From positions 1,756,001 to 1,820,000 of the forward strand of contig NZ_CP060697.1 in the NCBI RefSeq assembly GCF_014352855.1: a stretch of 64,000 nucleotides of DNA. The letters run 5' to 3'. The notes beneath the pieces are model-generated. The model saw only the letters and a list, made by a program, of their open reading frames with translations, ran no database searches and had not been told where the DNA came from. Positions within the stretch are counted from its first letter, which is position 1; every line of letters starts with the position of its first letter. The stretch comes from Sphingomonas sabuli. Its GTDB lineage: Bacteria; Pseudomonadota; Alphaproteobacteria; Sphingomonadales; Sphingomonadaceae. Positions 19,253-28,578 of this stretch are shown here, piece by piece. The translations under genes and the position numbers were made by a program.

Positions 19253-19687
19253 ATGGCCGACAAGAGCTTGGACGATATCAGTGAAGCGATGCGGGACATC
19301 GATTTCTGCATGCTGTCGACGCGCACCGACGGCGGCGCCATCGCCGCCCGCCCGATGAGCAACAATCGCGAAGTCGATTATGCGGGCGACAGCTACTTCT
19401 TCACCTGCGACGACGCCCGCACGGTCAGCGACATCGAAAGCAACCCGAAGGTGGGCCTGAGCTATCAGGGCAAGGGCTCGATCCTCGGCAAACCGGGGAT
19501 CTTCATCGCCATCGAGGCCAAGGCTGACCTGATCAAGGACAAGCACGAGTTCGAAAAGCATTGGACTGACGGCTTGGACCGCTGGTTCGAACAGGGCGTC
19601 GACACGCCGGGCCTGACCCTGATCCACGCCAAGGCCGAGCGCATCCATTACTGGGATGGCGGCGAAGAAGGCGAAGTAAAGATCTAG
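19253..19687 (+). CDS. Pyridoxamine 5'-phosphate oxidase-like flavin-binding protein
   Basis: 144 residues from ATG 19253, with GGAAGG upstream. A single split-barrel domain of the general-stress / PNPOx-like family: FCMLSTRTDGGAIAARPMSN, YFFTCDDARTVSDIESNPKVGLSYQ and a C-terminal YWDGGEEGEVKI. These proteins bind FMN or F420-like cofactors. The true substrate is unknown and pyridoxine metabolism is not implied. Confidence 0.85.
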   Translation: MADKSLDDISEAMRDIDFCMLSTRTDGGAIAARPMSNNREVDYAGDSYFFTCDDARTVSDIESNPKVGLSYQGKGSILGKPGIFIAIEAKADLIKDKHEFEKHWTDGLDRWFEQGVDTPGLTLIHAKAERIHYWDGGEEGEVKI

Positions 19688-19691
19688 GCCG

Positions 19692-20348
19692 TCACCACGG
19701 GACGCTCGAGCCGTCGTAACTGAAGAATTCGCCGCTATCGTCGGGGCCGAGCCCGGCGATCACCTGCCGCAGGCCGCGGATGCTTTCCTCCGGTGTCAGC
19801 GGCGCGGCGCTTCCGCCCATGCGCGTCTGCACCCAGCCGGGGTGGAAGACGGCGCAGACGACCTTGCCGCGATTGTCGATGGCCAGGCTCCGCCACGCGG
19901 AATTGAGCGCCGATTTCGATGAGCGATAGGCGATGAACCCGCCGCTGTCGTTGTCGGCGATGCTGCCCATCCGCGTGCTGACCGCGACCAGCTTGCCGCC
20001 CGCCTTGGCGACCAGCGGCAGGACCGACTGGGCAAGCAGGAACGGCGCGATTGAATTGACCGCGAAGGTTTCCAGCCAGCCGTCGCCCTCATCGGCGCTT
20101 TTTACCGACTTCGGCCCATAGGTGCCGGCGTTGGCGATCAGCAGGTCGAGCGCGTCGAGCGTCTTGCCGAAGCCCGCGACCGCATCGAAGTCACGCATGT
20201 CGAGTTGCTCGACGCGGACGCCCAGGCCGTCGAGCTCCTTGCTCGATTCGCGGACGGTGGCGACGACATCCCAGCCGTCGGCGGCATATTGGCGCGCCAG
20301 TTCAAGGCCGAGGCCGCGGTTCGCGCCGGTGATCAGGACTTTCTGCAT
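19692..20348 (-). CDS. SDR-family oxidoreductase
   Basis: 218 residues from ATG 20348 (a GTG two codons upstream is also possible). Classical short-chain dehydrogenase: VLITGANRGLGLELA nucleotide-binding motif, LIANAG, the catalytic triad as STRMGS plus YRSSKSALN, and HPGWVQTRMGG. The shape matches the small C-factor-like/YciK-like SDRs. NAD(P)-dependent, substrate not predictable. Four bases separate its stop from that of the converging PNPOx-like gene. Confidence 0.88.
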   Translation of the reverse strand: MQKVLITGANRGLGLELARQYAADGWDVVATVRESSKELDGLGVRVEQLDMRDFDAVAGFGKTLDALDLLIANAGTYGPKSVKSADEGDGWLETFAVNSIAPFLLAQSVLPLVAKAGGKLVAVSTRMGSIADNDSGGFIAYRSSKSALNSAWRSLAIDNRGKVVCAVFHPGWVQTRMGGSAAPLTPEESIRGLRQVIAGLGPDDSGEFFSYDGSSVPW

Positions 20349-20378
20349 GCCCACCCAACGCAGGCGGAGCGAAAAAGG

Positions 20379-20954
20379 TCAGGCCGGGGCGACGACCAGC
20401 TCGCCCGGCCCGGTCGGCACCAGCAGGTCGGCGGACCGCGCGCTCCCGTCCAGCCACGACCGCCACACGTCGGACGGCAGCAACACGATCTGCCGCCCGT
20501 GCAACGGCGCGACATCGGGGCCCGGCGGCGCGGTCAACAGCGTGAACGCCTCGCCGACATCCGGATTGTCCTTGATCAGCCCGGCGATCGCGAAGGTCCG
20601 TCCTTCCGCCGGCGTGAACAGCCAGCGGTCCTTGGTCTTCTGCCCCGGGTCGGCCGGCTTCGTATATTCGTAGAACCCGTCGAACGGGATCAGGGCCCGG
20701 TCACGCGGGAAATTGCGGCCGTCGGAGCGCAGGTTGAACAGCGGCGAGCCGTAGCTGCTGGGCCATGACCAGCGGCGCACGACCAGTTCGGCGTGATCCG
20801 CGTTCCACCGCACCACCGGCGCGCGGTCGGTGATGCGCACGTCGACCGGCTGGATGTTGGGCGCGCCTTCAGGAAAGGTGAGCGGGATCTGCACGTCCTC
20901 GAACAGGCGCCGGATCGCGTCCGGGCTCCGTTCGATGCGATACAGGTTGCACAC
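20379..20954 (-). CDS. SOS response-associated peptidase (SRAP/YedK/HMCES family)
   Basis: 191 residues. The N-terminal MCNLY places the catalytic Cys2 that becomes exposed after Met removal and bonds covalently to abasic sites in single-stranded DNA. Other family blocks seen: APNIQPVDV, FNLRSDGRNFPRDRALIPFDGFYEY (with the active-site Glu), and LHGRQIVLLP, a variant of the usual H-x-R-MP motif. It protects replication-associated abasic lesions. It lies between an SDR and prs with no obvious operon logic; the gap to prs is 12 bp. Confidence 0.9.
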   Translation of the reverse strand: MCNLYRIERSPDAIRRLFEDVQIPLTFPEGAPNIQPVDVRITDRAPVVRWNADHAELVVRRWSWPSSYGSPLFNLRSDGRNFPRDRALIPFDGFYEYTKPADPGQKTKDRWLFTPAEGRTFAIAGLIKDNPDVGEAFTLLTAPPGPDVAPLHGRQIVLLPSDVWRSWLDGSARSADLLVPTGPGELVVAPA

Positions 20955-20966
20955 CGGCGGCGCGGC

Positions 20967-21902
20967 CTAGTCGAACAGGCTGGACACGCTCGCTTCATCG
21001 GCGATGCGCCGGATGGCCTCGGCGAGCAGCGGCGCGACGGTCAAACGGCGGACGTCCCCGCCTTCCTCGTCGGCTTCACCGCCCCAGATGGAATCGGTGA
21101 CGACCAGTTCCTTCAGCTCCGACGCCCCGACGCGCGCGGCGGCGGCGCCCGACAGCACGCCGTGGGTGCAATAAGCGAACACGTCGGTGGCGCCCTGCTG
21201 CTTCAGCGCGGCGGCGGCGTTGCACAAGGTGCCCGCCGAATCGACGATGTCGTCGATCAGGATGCAGGTGCGCCCCTCGACGTCGCCGATGATGTTCATC
21301 ACTTCCGATTCGCCGGCGCGCTCGCGACGCTTGTCGACGATCGCCAGCGGCGCGTTGTTAAGCCGCTTGGCCAGGCTGCGGGCCCGGACCACGCCGCCGA
21401 CGTCGGGCGACACCATGGTCAGCTTTTCGGTCGGGAAGCGGGCCTGGATGTCGGCGGCGATGACCGGCGACGCAAACAGGTTGTCGGTCGGGATGTCGAA
21501 GAATCCCTGGATCTGCCCGGCGTGCAAATCCATCGTCAGCACGCGGCTGGCGCCCGCGACGGTGATCAGGTTGGCGACCAGCTTGGCCGAAATCGGGGTG
21601 CGCGGCCCGGGTTTGCGGTCCTGCCGGGCATAGCCGAAATAGGGAATGACGGCGGTGATCCGGGTGGCCGACGCGCGCCGCAGCGCGTCGATCATGATCA
21701 GCAATTCCATCAGATTGTCGTTGGCCGGATAGCTGGTCGATTGCAGGACGAAGACATCCTCGCCGCGAACGTTCTCGTTGATCTCGACGAAGATTTCCTC
21801 GTCGGCGAAGCGGCGCACGCTGGCCTCGGTCAGCGGCACCTCGAGATAATCGGCGATCGATCGGGCCAGCGGCGGGTTGCTGTTCCCGGCAAGCAGTTTC
21901 AT
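20967..21902 (-). CDS. prs: Ribose-phosphate pyrophosphokinase
   Basis: Makes PRPP from ribose 5-phosphate and ATP for nucleotide, histidine and NAD synthesis. 311 residues from ATG 21902 ([17 protein letters not shown]); the upstream extension to 22124 runs into nadE antisense and is rejected. Seen: the flexible-loop region [36 protein letters not shown] and the PRPP loop [14 protein letters not shown]. It is divergent from nadE by about 103 bp. NAD synthesis also draws on PRPP, so the pairing is metabolically sensible. Confidence 0.97.
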   Translation of the reverse strand: MKLLAGNSNPPLARSIADYLEVPLTEASVRRFADEEIFVEINENVRGEDVFVLQSTSYPANDNLMELLIMIDALRRASATRITAVIPYFGYARQDRKPGPRTPISAKLVANLITVAGASRVLTMDLHAGQIQGFFDIPTDNLFASPVIAADIQARFPTEKLTMVSPDVGGVVRARSLAKRLNNAPLAIVDKRRERAGESEVMNIIGDVEGRTCILIDDIVDSAGTLCNAAAALKQQGATDVFAYCTHGVLSGAAAARVGASELKELVVTDSIWGGEADEEGGDVRRLTVAPLLAEAIRRIADEASVSSLFD

Positions 21903-22005
21903 GTCGGATTCGCTCCCCAGCGGCGGAAGCGATGCCTTAGCCATCGCAGCGCCGCCGCGTAAAGCCTTGGTTGCCCGCCGCCGCCGGTTCGCTAAAGCGC
22001 AGGCC

Positions 22006-23649
22006 GTGGCCACCAGTCTCCGCATCGCGCTCGCGCAGGTCAACCAGAGGGTCGGCGACATCGCCGGCAACGTCGAGCGGATGCTGGAATGGCGCGTCCG
22101 GGCCGGCGCCGTCGACATCGTCATGTTCCCGGAATTGCAGCTGACTGGCTATCCGCCGGAAGACCTGGTGCTGAAGGCGGAATTCGTGCGCCGATCGATG
22201 GAGGCGTCCGAACGGCTGATCGACTCCACCGCCGACGGCGGGCCGGCGATCCTGTTCGGCTCGCTCCACGCCGAAGAAGGCAAGACCTACAACGCCTACA
22301 CGCTCGCGGAGGATGGCAAGCTGCTCGCCCGGCGACTGAAGCGCGAGCTGCCCAATTACGGCACCTTCGATGAAAAGCGCGTGTTCGCCCAGGGACCCTT
22401 GCCCGAACCGGTCACCTACAAGGGCGTCACCTTCGGCATCCCGATCTGCGAGGATATCTGGCTGGAACCGGTCTGCGCGCATCTGAAACAGGCCGGCGCG
22501 CAATTCCTGCTGGTGCCGAACGGCAGCCCGTACGAGCTCAATAAGGACGAAAAGCGGCTTGCGCTGGTCGAGCGGCGAGTGACAGAGACCGGGCTTCCGA
22601 TCGCCTATCTCAACCGCGTCGGTGGGCAGGACGAACTGGTATTCGAAGGCGCCAGCTTCGTCGTCAACGGTGACGGCAGCCTCGCCTGTCACATGCCCGA
22701 TTTCGAAGAAGCGCTGGCGGTTACCACCTGGACCGGCGACGCCGGTGGCTGGCGCTGCGAGCCGCGCGCGATCAGCGCGGTCTCGGAATTCCCGGAAGAC
22801 GTCTACCGGGCAATGATGATGGGCCTGAAGGACTATGTCGACGCCAACGGCTTTCCCGGCATCCTGCTGGGCCTGTCGGGCGGCATCGACAGCGCATTGA
22901 GCGCCGCGGTGGCGGTCGATGCGCTCGGCGCCGATCGCGTCCACTGCGTGATGATGCCCAGCAAGTACACCAGCCGGGATAGCCTGGACGACGCGGAAAA
23001 CTGCGCCAGATTGCTCGGTTGCCGCCATGACGTCATTTCCATCGCGCCGGGCGTCGACGCGTTCGACGCGATGCTCGACAACCCGCAGGGGCTGGCGGCG
23101 GAGAACATCCAGTCGCGATTGCGGATGGTGACCCTGATGGCGCTCAGCAACGCGTCGGGCGAGATGCTTCTAACCACCGGGAACAAGAGCGAGATGAGCG
23201 TCGGCTACGCCACGCTTTATGGGGACATGGCCGGCGGCTATTCGGTGCTCAAGGACGCGTACAAGACGACGGTCTTCACCCTGTCGCGCTGGCGCAACCG
23301 GCGCCGCCCGCCCGGCGCGCTCGGTCCCGACGGTCCGGTTATGCCCGACCGGGTGATCACCAAGCCGCCGTCGGCCGAGCTTCGCCCCGACCAAAAGGAT
23401 GAGGACAGCCTGCCGCCCTATGCGGTGCTCGACCGCATCCTCGATGCCCTGGTCGAGCGGGAATTGTCGGTCGCCGAAACGGCTGCCGCGACCGGCGCAG
23501 ACACCACGCTGGTGGCGAAGATCGAACGGATGGTGCTGCGCGCCGAGTACAAACGCCGTCAGTCGCCGCCCGGCGTGAAAATCGGCATCCGCAATTTCGG
23601 CCGCGACCGCCGCTACCCGATCACAAACGCCTTCCACACCGGGAAATAA
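22006..23649 (+). CDS. nadE: Glutamine-dependent NAD+ synthetase
   Basis: Converts deamido-NAD to NAD with glutamine as ammonia donor. 547 residues from GTG 22006 ([19 protein letters not shown]); the open frame from 21877 overlaps the prs start and is not needed. N-terminal nitrilase/glutaminase domain with [15 protein letters not shown] (Glu), [15 protein letters not shown] (Lys) and GIPICEDIW (Cys). C-terminal synthetase domain with the PP-loop [21 protein letters not shown], then [22 protein letters not shown]. Full length, both active sites intact. Confidence 0.96.
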   Translation: MATSLRIALAQVNQRVGDIAGNVERMLEWRVRAGAVDIVMFPELQLTGYPPEDLVLKAEFVRRSMEASERLIDSTADGGPAILFGSLHAEEGKTYNAYTLAEDGKLLARRLKRELPNYGTFDEKRVFAQGPLPEPVTYKGVTFGIPICEDIWLEPVCAHLKQAGAQFLLVPNGSPYELNKDEKRLALVERRVTETGLPIAYLNRVGGQDELVFEGASFVVNGDGSLACHMPDFEEALAVTTWTGDAGGWRCEPRAISAVSEFPEDVYRAMMMGLKDYVDANGFPGILLGLSGGIDSALSAAVAVDALGADRVHCVMMPSKYTSRDSLDDAENCARLLGCRHDVISIAPGVDAFDAMLDNPQGLAAENIQSRLRMVTLMALSNASGEMLLTTGNKSEMSVGYATLYGDMAGGYSVLKDAYKTTVFTLSRWRNRRRPPGALGPDGPVMPDRVITKPPSAELRPDQKDEDSLPPYAVLDRILDALVERELSVAETAAATGADTTLVAKIERMVLRAEYKRRQSPPGVKIGIRNFGRDRRYPITNAFHTGK

Positions 23650-23686
23650 GGTCTAATCTCCCGCCCATTCGCGGGTTGGAGGGGGC

Positions 23687-24388
23687 ATGTTCCAGACCGT
23701 TCGGCATTGGTGGGGCAGCGGCCGCGGCAAGATGACCGCTCGCCTGTTTCTGTTCGAATTCGTCGTCGTCGTCGCGGGTGTCCTTGTCGCCCAGGGGCTG
23801 GCGAACTGGGTGCAGGATCGCGCGGACCGCGACCATATGCGTGACGAACGGGCGCGCGCACGGCAGGAGCTGTCGCAGTTCGGATATTCCGCGCTGGCAT
23901 GGAAGGCTGCAGCGCCCTGCCTGGCCGAACGGGTCGCAACGATCATGTCCGGCCAGGTCCGCGCTGGCAAAGACCTTCAGCGGCCGAGCCTCACCACCTT
24001 GAACTATACCCCGCCCGACGAGCATTCGCTGCTCCTGATCGGCAAGACATACGGGGCGGAGGAACGCGATCTCTACAAGATGCTCGCATCCGACTTGGGC
24101 AACATGAAAGCGCGCGGCGCATCGCTGATCGCGGCGTGGAGCCGGTTCGCCTTGCTCGACCCTGCGAACGGCCCAATCGGACCTTCGGATTTTGTGCAGG
24201 TGCGCATTGCCGGGGCCGATATCCTGGGCACGATCCATGGCGAGACGCTGATTGCCGATAACGTGCTCCAGCGCGTCAGGACCCTTGGCATCGAGCCGCG
24301 GTCGGCGGATCCGGCCTATGCACCCGCTCGCACGTGCGATTCCATCTGGCGGAGCGGCCGCATCGAGCCGCCGATCGAGAGGCGATAG
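23687..24388 (+). CDS. Hypothetical membrane-anchored protein, tandem paralogue A
   Basis: 233 residues, family not recognised. The N-terminus MFQTVRHWWGSGRGK is followed by one hydrophobic helix (LFLFEFVVVVAGVLVAQGLANWV, ~20-42), then a soluble, helical, charged domain of about 190 residues with two cysteines. The next gene encodes a paralogue with a near-identical first 42 residues and a strongly diverged remainder, and begins 3 bp after this stop. Probably an inner-membrane-anchored protein with a periplasmic or cytoplasmic coiled domain. Confidence 0.7.
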   Translation: MFQTVRHWWGSGRGKMTARLFLFEFVVVVAGVLVAQGLANWVQDRADRDHMRDERARARQELSQFGYSALAWKAAAPCLAERVATIMSGQVRAGKDLQRPSLTTLNYTPPDEHSLLLIGKTYGAEERDLYKMLASDLGNMKARGASLIAAWSRFALLDPANGPIGPSDFVQVRIAGADILGTIHGETLIADNVLQRVRTLGIEPRSADPAYAPARTCDSIWRSGRIEPPIERR

Positions 24389-24391
24389 CGG

Positions 24392-25084
24392 ATGTTCCAG
24401 GCCGTCCGGCATTGGTGGAAAGGCGGCCGCGGCAAGGTCACCGTGCGGTTGTTCCTGTTCGAATTCGCGGTGGTCGTGGTCGGCGTCCTCGTTGCCCAGG
24501 GCCTGGCCAACTGGGTGCAGGCGCGCAGTGAGCGGGAGGAGGCCGGCCGGTTGCTTGACGACCTGACCGTGCAGGTCAGCGAGTTTCGACGGGATCTCAA
24601 TTACTGGGACCGCGTCGGCCCATGCCTCCGCGCGCATGTCTCTGAGATCAAGCGGACCGCGGCCGGCGCCGGGACCATGAGCGCCGCGCAGATCGGACGG
24701 CCGGCCCTGCCGCAACCCTCCAGGCTCAATTTTTCCGGCGACGAATGGCAAAAGGTCAGGAGGCTGGTGCCGCAGGAGAAAAGCACCTCTTTCACCACCC
24801 TGGCCGGGACGATCGAGACCTACCAGGCCTTCATATCCGATACCGCGCAGCAATGGGCCAAGCTGCGCCTGCTCGACGGCAACGATGGCACGCCCTCGCC
24901 CGCTGACCGGTCGCAAGTGCGCCTGGCAGCCACGATCATCGACAACAACATTCGCTGGATGATGTTTCAGCAACGGGCCGGTTCGGCGCAGACGCTCGCG
25001 ACCGTGGGGATGGCTGGCGACAAGCGGCTACCGGATTCGGCTCGCTTCGTTGACCGGTGCGGATTGCTGACGGATTGGCGCTGA
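24392..25084 (+). CDS. Hypothetical membrane-anchored protein, tandem paralogue B
   Basis: 230 residues, unrecognised. It starts MFQAVRHWWKGGRGKVTVRLFLFEFAVVVVGVLVAQGLANWVQ, differing from the upstream paralogue at few positions. The remainder (RSEREEAGRLLDDLTVQVSEFRRDLNYWDRVGPCLRAHV...) is only distantly similar, sharing the spacing of PCL and the C-terminal Asp/Cys region. Co-transcribed with its paralogue (3-bp gap). Anchoring by the single N-terminal helix is inferred. Confidence 0.7.
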   Translation: MFQAVRHWWKGGRGKVTVRLFLFEFAVVVVGVLVAQGLANWVQARSEREEAGRLLDDLTVQVSEFRRDLNYWDRVGPCLRAHVSEIKRTAAGAGTMSAAQIGRPALPQPSRLNFSGDEWQKVRRLVPQEKSTSFTTLAGTIETYQAFISDTAQQWAKLRLLDGNDGTPSPADRSQVRLAATIIDNNIRWMMFQQRAGSAQTLATVGMAGDKRLPDSARFVDRCGLLTDWR

Positions 25085-25181
25085 CGACGTAATCGTCGGT
25101 GCGTCATGCACGGCCGGACACCGCCATGGCGCACGCAGGGCACTGGCCTGCGCCCGCGTCCGGGGCTAGGCGCTGGCGTCA

Positions 25182-26501
25182 ATGACCGTCGTCACCCGCT
25201 TTGCACCATCGCCTACCGGCCGGCTTCACGTCGGCAACATCCGCACGGCGCTTCACAACTTCCTTTTCGCCAAAAAGCATGGCGGGCGTTTCCTGCTGCG
25301 CATCGACGACACCGACCGCGAGCGGTCGACCGTCGAATTCGATGCCGCGATCCGCGACGATCTCGACTGGCTGGGGCTGGCCCCCGACACCGTGGTTCGG
25401 CAGTCGGACCGCTTCGCCATTTACGAGCGGGAGTTCGATCGGCTGAAGGCGGCCGGCCGGGTCTACGCCTGCTACGAAACGCCGGAAGAGCTGGAGCTCC
25501 GCCGCAAGGTGCTGCTCGGCCGCGGCCTGCCGCCGGTTTACGAGCGCAAGCCCGATGATGCGCCCGTACCGGACGACCGCCCGGCGCACTGGCGGTTCAA
25601 GCTCGACCATGGCGCGCCGATCGAATGGACCGACCTGATCCGCGGCCCGCAGAAGTTCGACCCGAAACTGCTTAGCGACCCGGTCATCCGCCGGGCCGAC
25701 GGCAGCTGGTTGTACCTGCTGCCCAGCGTCATCGACGACATCGACCTTGGCATTACGCATGTCGTGCGCGGCGAGGATCACGTGTCGAACAGCGCGGGGC
25801 AGATCCAGATGTTCGACGCGCTGGGCGCGACCTCGCCGGACTTCGCGCACGAAGCGCTGCTGGTCGCCGCGGAAGGCAAGCTGTCGAAGCGCCTTGGCTC
25901 CTATGGTGCGCAGCACCTGCGCGAAGAAGGGGTGGAGCCGATGGCGATGCTGTCGGTCCTGGCGCGCATCGGGACCTCGCAGCCGGTCGAACCGATCGCC
26001 ACGCTCGATGCGCTGGCCCGCGATTTCGACTTCGCCCATTTCGGCCGCGCACCCGCGCACTTCGATTCCCACGATGTCGAACTGGTCAACGCCAAGCTTG
26101 TGCATGACCTTCCCTTCGCTGCGGTTCGCGAGCAGTTGCCGGCGGAGGCGAGCGAAGCCGACTGGCTGGCGATACGGCCGAACCTAACGCGGGTGGCGGA
26201 CTTTGCCGGCTGGATGCCGGTCCTGCACGGGGCGATCGACGCGCCCGACCTCAATCACGAAGAACGCGCTTTGGTGCGAGAGGCCGCCGCCGCCGCGACG
26301 ACGATCGACTGGTCGGAAGCGCCTTGGAAAGCGCTGACGGACGCGGTGAAATCGGCCACCGGGGCCAAGGGCCGCGCGCTGTTCCACCCGCTGCGCCTGG
26401 CGATCACCGGGCGCGACAGCGGTCCGGAAATGGCCGGTCTGCTCGAACGGATCGGGAAGGACGCGGTCGTTCGCCGTCTGGAAGCCGCCGCCAAACGCTA
26501 G
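25182..26501 (+). CDS. gltX: Glutamate-tRNA ligase
   Basis: 439 residues, a little shorter than the usual ~470. Class I signatures: the HIGH-type motif PSPTGRLHVGNIRTALHN and KMSKS-type GKLSKRLGS. DDTDRERS, VYACYETPEELE, LLPSVIDDIDLGITHVVRGEDH and the C-terminal helical anticodon-binding part are present. Alphaproteobacteria often carry two GluRS, one of which also serves tRNA-Gln for the amidotransferase route; which one this is cannot be told from the sequence. Confidence 0.93.
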   Translation: MTVVTRFAPSPTGRLHVGNIRTALHNFLFAKKHGGRFLLRIDDTDRERSTVEFDAAIRDDLDWLGLAPDTVVRQSDRFAIYEREFDRLKAAGRVYACYETPEELELRRKVLLGRGLPPVYERKPDDAPVPDDRPAHWRFKLDHGAPIEWTDLIRGPQKFDPKLLSDPVIRRADGSWLYLLPSVIDDIDLGITHVVRGEDHVSNSAGQIQMFDALGATSPDFAHEALLVAAEGKLSKRLGSYGAQHLREEGVEPMAMLSVLARIGTSQPVEPIATLDALARDFDFAHFGRAPAHFDSHDVELVNAKLVHDLPFAAVREQLPAEASEADWLAIRPNLTRVADFAGWMPVLHGAIDAPDLNHEERALVREAAAAATTIDWSEAPWKALTDAVKSATGAKGRALFHPLRLAITGRDSGPEMAGLLERIGKDAVVRRLEAAAKR

Positions 26502-26541
26502 CCGACAATGTCTGGCCGACACCACTTGCCAAGCATACGAT

Positions 26542-26553
26542 ATGTTGTAACAT
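26542..26553. promoter_or_regulatory. Palindrome upstream of tonB (Zur-like core)
   Basis: ATGTT-GT-AACAT, a perfect 5+5 inverted repeat 26 bp upstream of the tonB start, in an unusually AT-rich patch (CGATATGTTGTAACATTGCA). The core resembles the GTTATAAC-type cores of Zur-family operators. The factor assignment is tentative. Confidence 0.35.
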
Positions 26554-26579
26554 TGCACGTACATTGGAGGAGTCGTGCG

Positions 26580-27236
26580 ATGAGTGTCTATGCTCCCGTT
26601 CCTGCCTTCGCCGACCGGGCGCGCCACCCGCGTGCCCTCGTCATCATCGTCGGTGCCCATGCCGCTTTGCTCGCCGCGGTGATCAGCGCCAGGATGGATA
26701 TGCCCGTGCCCTGGGCCCCGACAGCCACCACCGTGACCCTCGTGCCCGAAGACCCGGTGCCGCCCGAAAATCCTCCGCCGGAAAGGCCGAAGTCCGCAAC
26801 GCCGGCCAAAGAAACCGTCCGGCCGGTCGATCCGGTCGTCCCGACGCCGCCGCTCAATCCTCCCTCGCTCGATCCGACTCCGCTGCCCCCGATCGATCCC
26901 GGCGCGTCCATCGGCTCCGGCAACAGCGTTACGCCCGGACTGCCTGCCGACCCGGTGCGCGTCGGGCCGCGCTTCGCCACACCCGAATCGCGCGTCCGGC
27001 CGCCCTATCCGGCGCAGAAGATCAGCAGCGAGGAGGAAGCGGCGCTGCGGCTGCGCCTGTCGATCGACGCCCAAGGGCGAGTCACCGCCGTGGACGGCGT
27101 CGGCGCCAACGACCCGGTGTTCCTTGTCGCCGCGCGGCGGCACATCATCGCCAATTGGCGCTACCGGCCAGCGACCGAGAACGGGAAGCCCGTGGCCAGT
27201 TCGACGGTGATCACCTTGCGCTTCGAGCTCGACTGA
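26580..27236 (+). CDS. tonB: Energy transducer TonB
   Basis: 218 residues from ATG 26580, which follows GGAGGAG at 26567-26573; an upstream in-frame ATG at 26508 has no ribosome site. N-terminal cytoplasmic stub, one membrane helix (ALVIIVGAHAALLAAVISA), a long proline-rich periplasmic spacer (PEDPVPPENPPPERP... DPTPLPPIDPG), and a C-terminal TonB domain with RVRPPYPAQ, LRLSIDAQGRV, FLVAARRHIIANWRYRPA and ITLRFELD. It passes proton-motive energy to outer-membrane receptors such as the one at 41213. exbB/exbD are not nearby. Confidence 0.9.
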   Translation: MSVYAPVPAFADRARHPRALVIIVGAHAALLAAVISARMDMPVPWAPTATTVTLVPEDPVPPENPPPERPKSATPAKETVRPVDPVVPTPPLNPPSLDPTPLPPIDPGASIGSGNSVTPGLPADPVRVGPRFATPESRVRPPYPAQKISSEEEAALRLRLSIDAQGRVTAVDGVGANDPVFLVAARRHIIANWRYRPATENGKPVASSTVITLRFELD

Positions 27237-27275
27237 CACTGGCGGCGGCGGGCCGCAGCGCTTATCTTGCCACGC

Positions 27276-27599
27276 ATGAGCTGGTTTCCCCGTCCCGTCG
27301 GACCGCGCGCCGCCTTCGCCGACCTTGCTGCCTTCATGCGGCAGCGCAGCCGCGAACAGGTCATCGGCGCTGCCCTGGCGCTGCTCGCGACGATCATCCT
27401 CGTCATCCTCTTCATGGTCGATTCGCAGATCAACACGGCCCCGCCGGCGCAGATCATCTACGCCGAAAACTGGCGCGCCGACCGCACCGATGCGGAGATC
27501 ATCGCCGACCAGAAGAAGGACCAGGAGATCAAGCGCGAATATCAGGCCAAGAAGCGCGCCGAGTTCCAGCAACTGCAGAACTCGCTCGGGATTGAATAA
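27276..27599 (+). CDS. Small single-pass membrane protein ahead of ribD
   Basis: 107 residues from MSWF at 27276. One hydrophobic helix (VIGAALALLATIILVILFMVDSQI) separates a basic N-terminal stretch from a charged, helical C-terminus (DQKKDQEIKREYQAKKRAEFQQLQNSLGIE) likely to form a coiled coil. Not recognised beyond small sphingomonad membrane proteins of unknown function. Its stop codon overlaps the probable TTG start of ribD (TTGAATAA), so it is co-translated with the riboflavin genes. Confidence 0.6.
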   Translation: MSWFPRPVGPRAAFADLAAFMRQRSREQVIGAALALLATIILVILFMVDSQINTAPPAQIIYAENWRADRTDAEIIADQKKDQEIKREYQAKKRAEFQQLQNSLGIE

Positions 27600-28569
27600 G
27601 GACGGCAAGCGATTGGCCGCGGCGGTCGCGCTGGGCGAGGCCGCCCGCGGGTCCACTGCGCCCAACCCCAACGTCGGCTGCGTCATCGTCTCCCCCGCCG
27701 GCGACATCGTCGGCCGCGGCGCGACGGCGCCCGGCGGCCGCCCGCACGCCGAAGCGGTCGCGCTGGCCGAGGCTGGCAATGCCGCGCGCGGGTCGACCGT
27801 CTATGTGACGCTGGAACCTTGCGCCCATGCCAGCGAACGCGGGCCCCGCTGCTCCGACCTGCTGGCGGACGCCCGGCCGGAACGCGTGGTGGTCGCGCTG
27901 AAGGATCCTGATCCGCGCACCGCCGGCAAAGGGATCGAGCGACTGCGTTCCGCCGGCATCGCGGTCACGACCGGCACAGGACGCAAGGCTGCGACCGCGT
28001 CGCTGTCCGGCTATCTGACTCGGCTCCGCCTCGGTCGTCCGCGGATCACGCTCAAGCTCGCGCTGTCGATCGACGGCAAGATCGCTCTGCCGTCCGGCGA
28101 ATCGCAATGGATCACGGGGGAGGATGCGGGCCGCCATGTGCACCTCGAACGGGCACGGGCGGACATGATCCTGGTCGGCCGCGGCACCTACCTCGCCGAC
28201 GCACCCCGGCTCGACGTCCGCCTGCCCGGGCTCGAGGAACGGTCGCCCCGCCGTGCGCTGCTGACTCGCGGCGACGCGGTCGACGGCTGGGAAATCCTTG
28301 CGAATCCGCAGGATGTGTATCGGCTTCATGACGTCAATGACCTGCTGGTCGAAGGCGGATCGGCCACGGCGACCGCCTTCCTCAGCGAGGACCTGGTCGA
28401 CCGTATCCTTATCTATCGCGCCCCGATCATCGTCGGCGAGGGCAAGTCGTCGTTCGGCTATGTCGGGCTCGACGTCATCGCCGATGCGCACGGCCGCTGG
28501 CGCCCGGCGGACGAGCAGCGGCTCGGCATCGACCGGCTGGAAGTTTACGAGCGCGTGCGCTCGGCCTAA
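27592..28569 (+). CDS. ribD: Bifunctional diaminohydroxyphosphoribosylaminopyrimidine deaminase / reductase
   Basis: Two sequential steps of riboflavin synthesis. N-terminal deaminase with APNPNVGCVIV, zinc motif PHAEAVAL and EPCAHASERGPRCSDLL; C-terminal reductase with LSIDGKIALPSGESQWIT, ILVGRGTYLADAPRLDVR and LLVEGGSATATAFL. There is no ATG near the start: TTG 27592 (overlapping the previous stop) or TTG 27613 (with AAGGA upstream) are the options. The longer gives 325 residues with the usual ~22 residues before PNPNVGC. First enzyme gene of ribD-ribE-ribB-ribH. Confidence 0.92.
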   Translation: MNKDGKRLAAAVALGEAARGSTAPNPNVGCVIVSPAGDIVGRGATAPGGRPHAEAVALAEAGNAARGSTVYVTLEPCAHASERGPRCSDLLADARPERVVVALKDPDPRTAGKGIERLRSAGIAVTTGTGRKAATASLSGYLTRLRLGRPRITLKLALSIDGKIALPSGESQWITGEDAGRHVHLERARADMILVGRGTYLADAPRLDVRLPGLEERSPRRALLTRGDAVDGWEILANPQDVYRLHDVNDLLVEGGSATATAFLSEDLVDRILIYRAPIIVGEGKSSFGYVGLDVIADAHGRWRPADEQRLGIDRLEVYERVRSA

Positions 28570-28578
28570 GCCGCCGCC

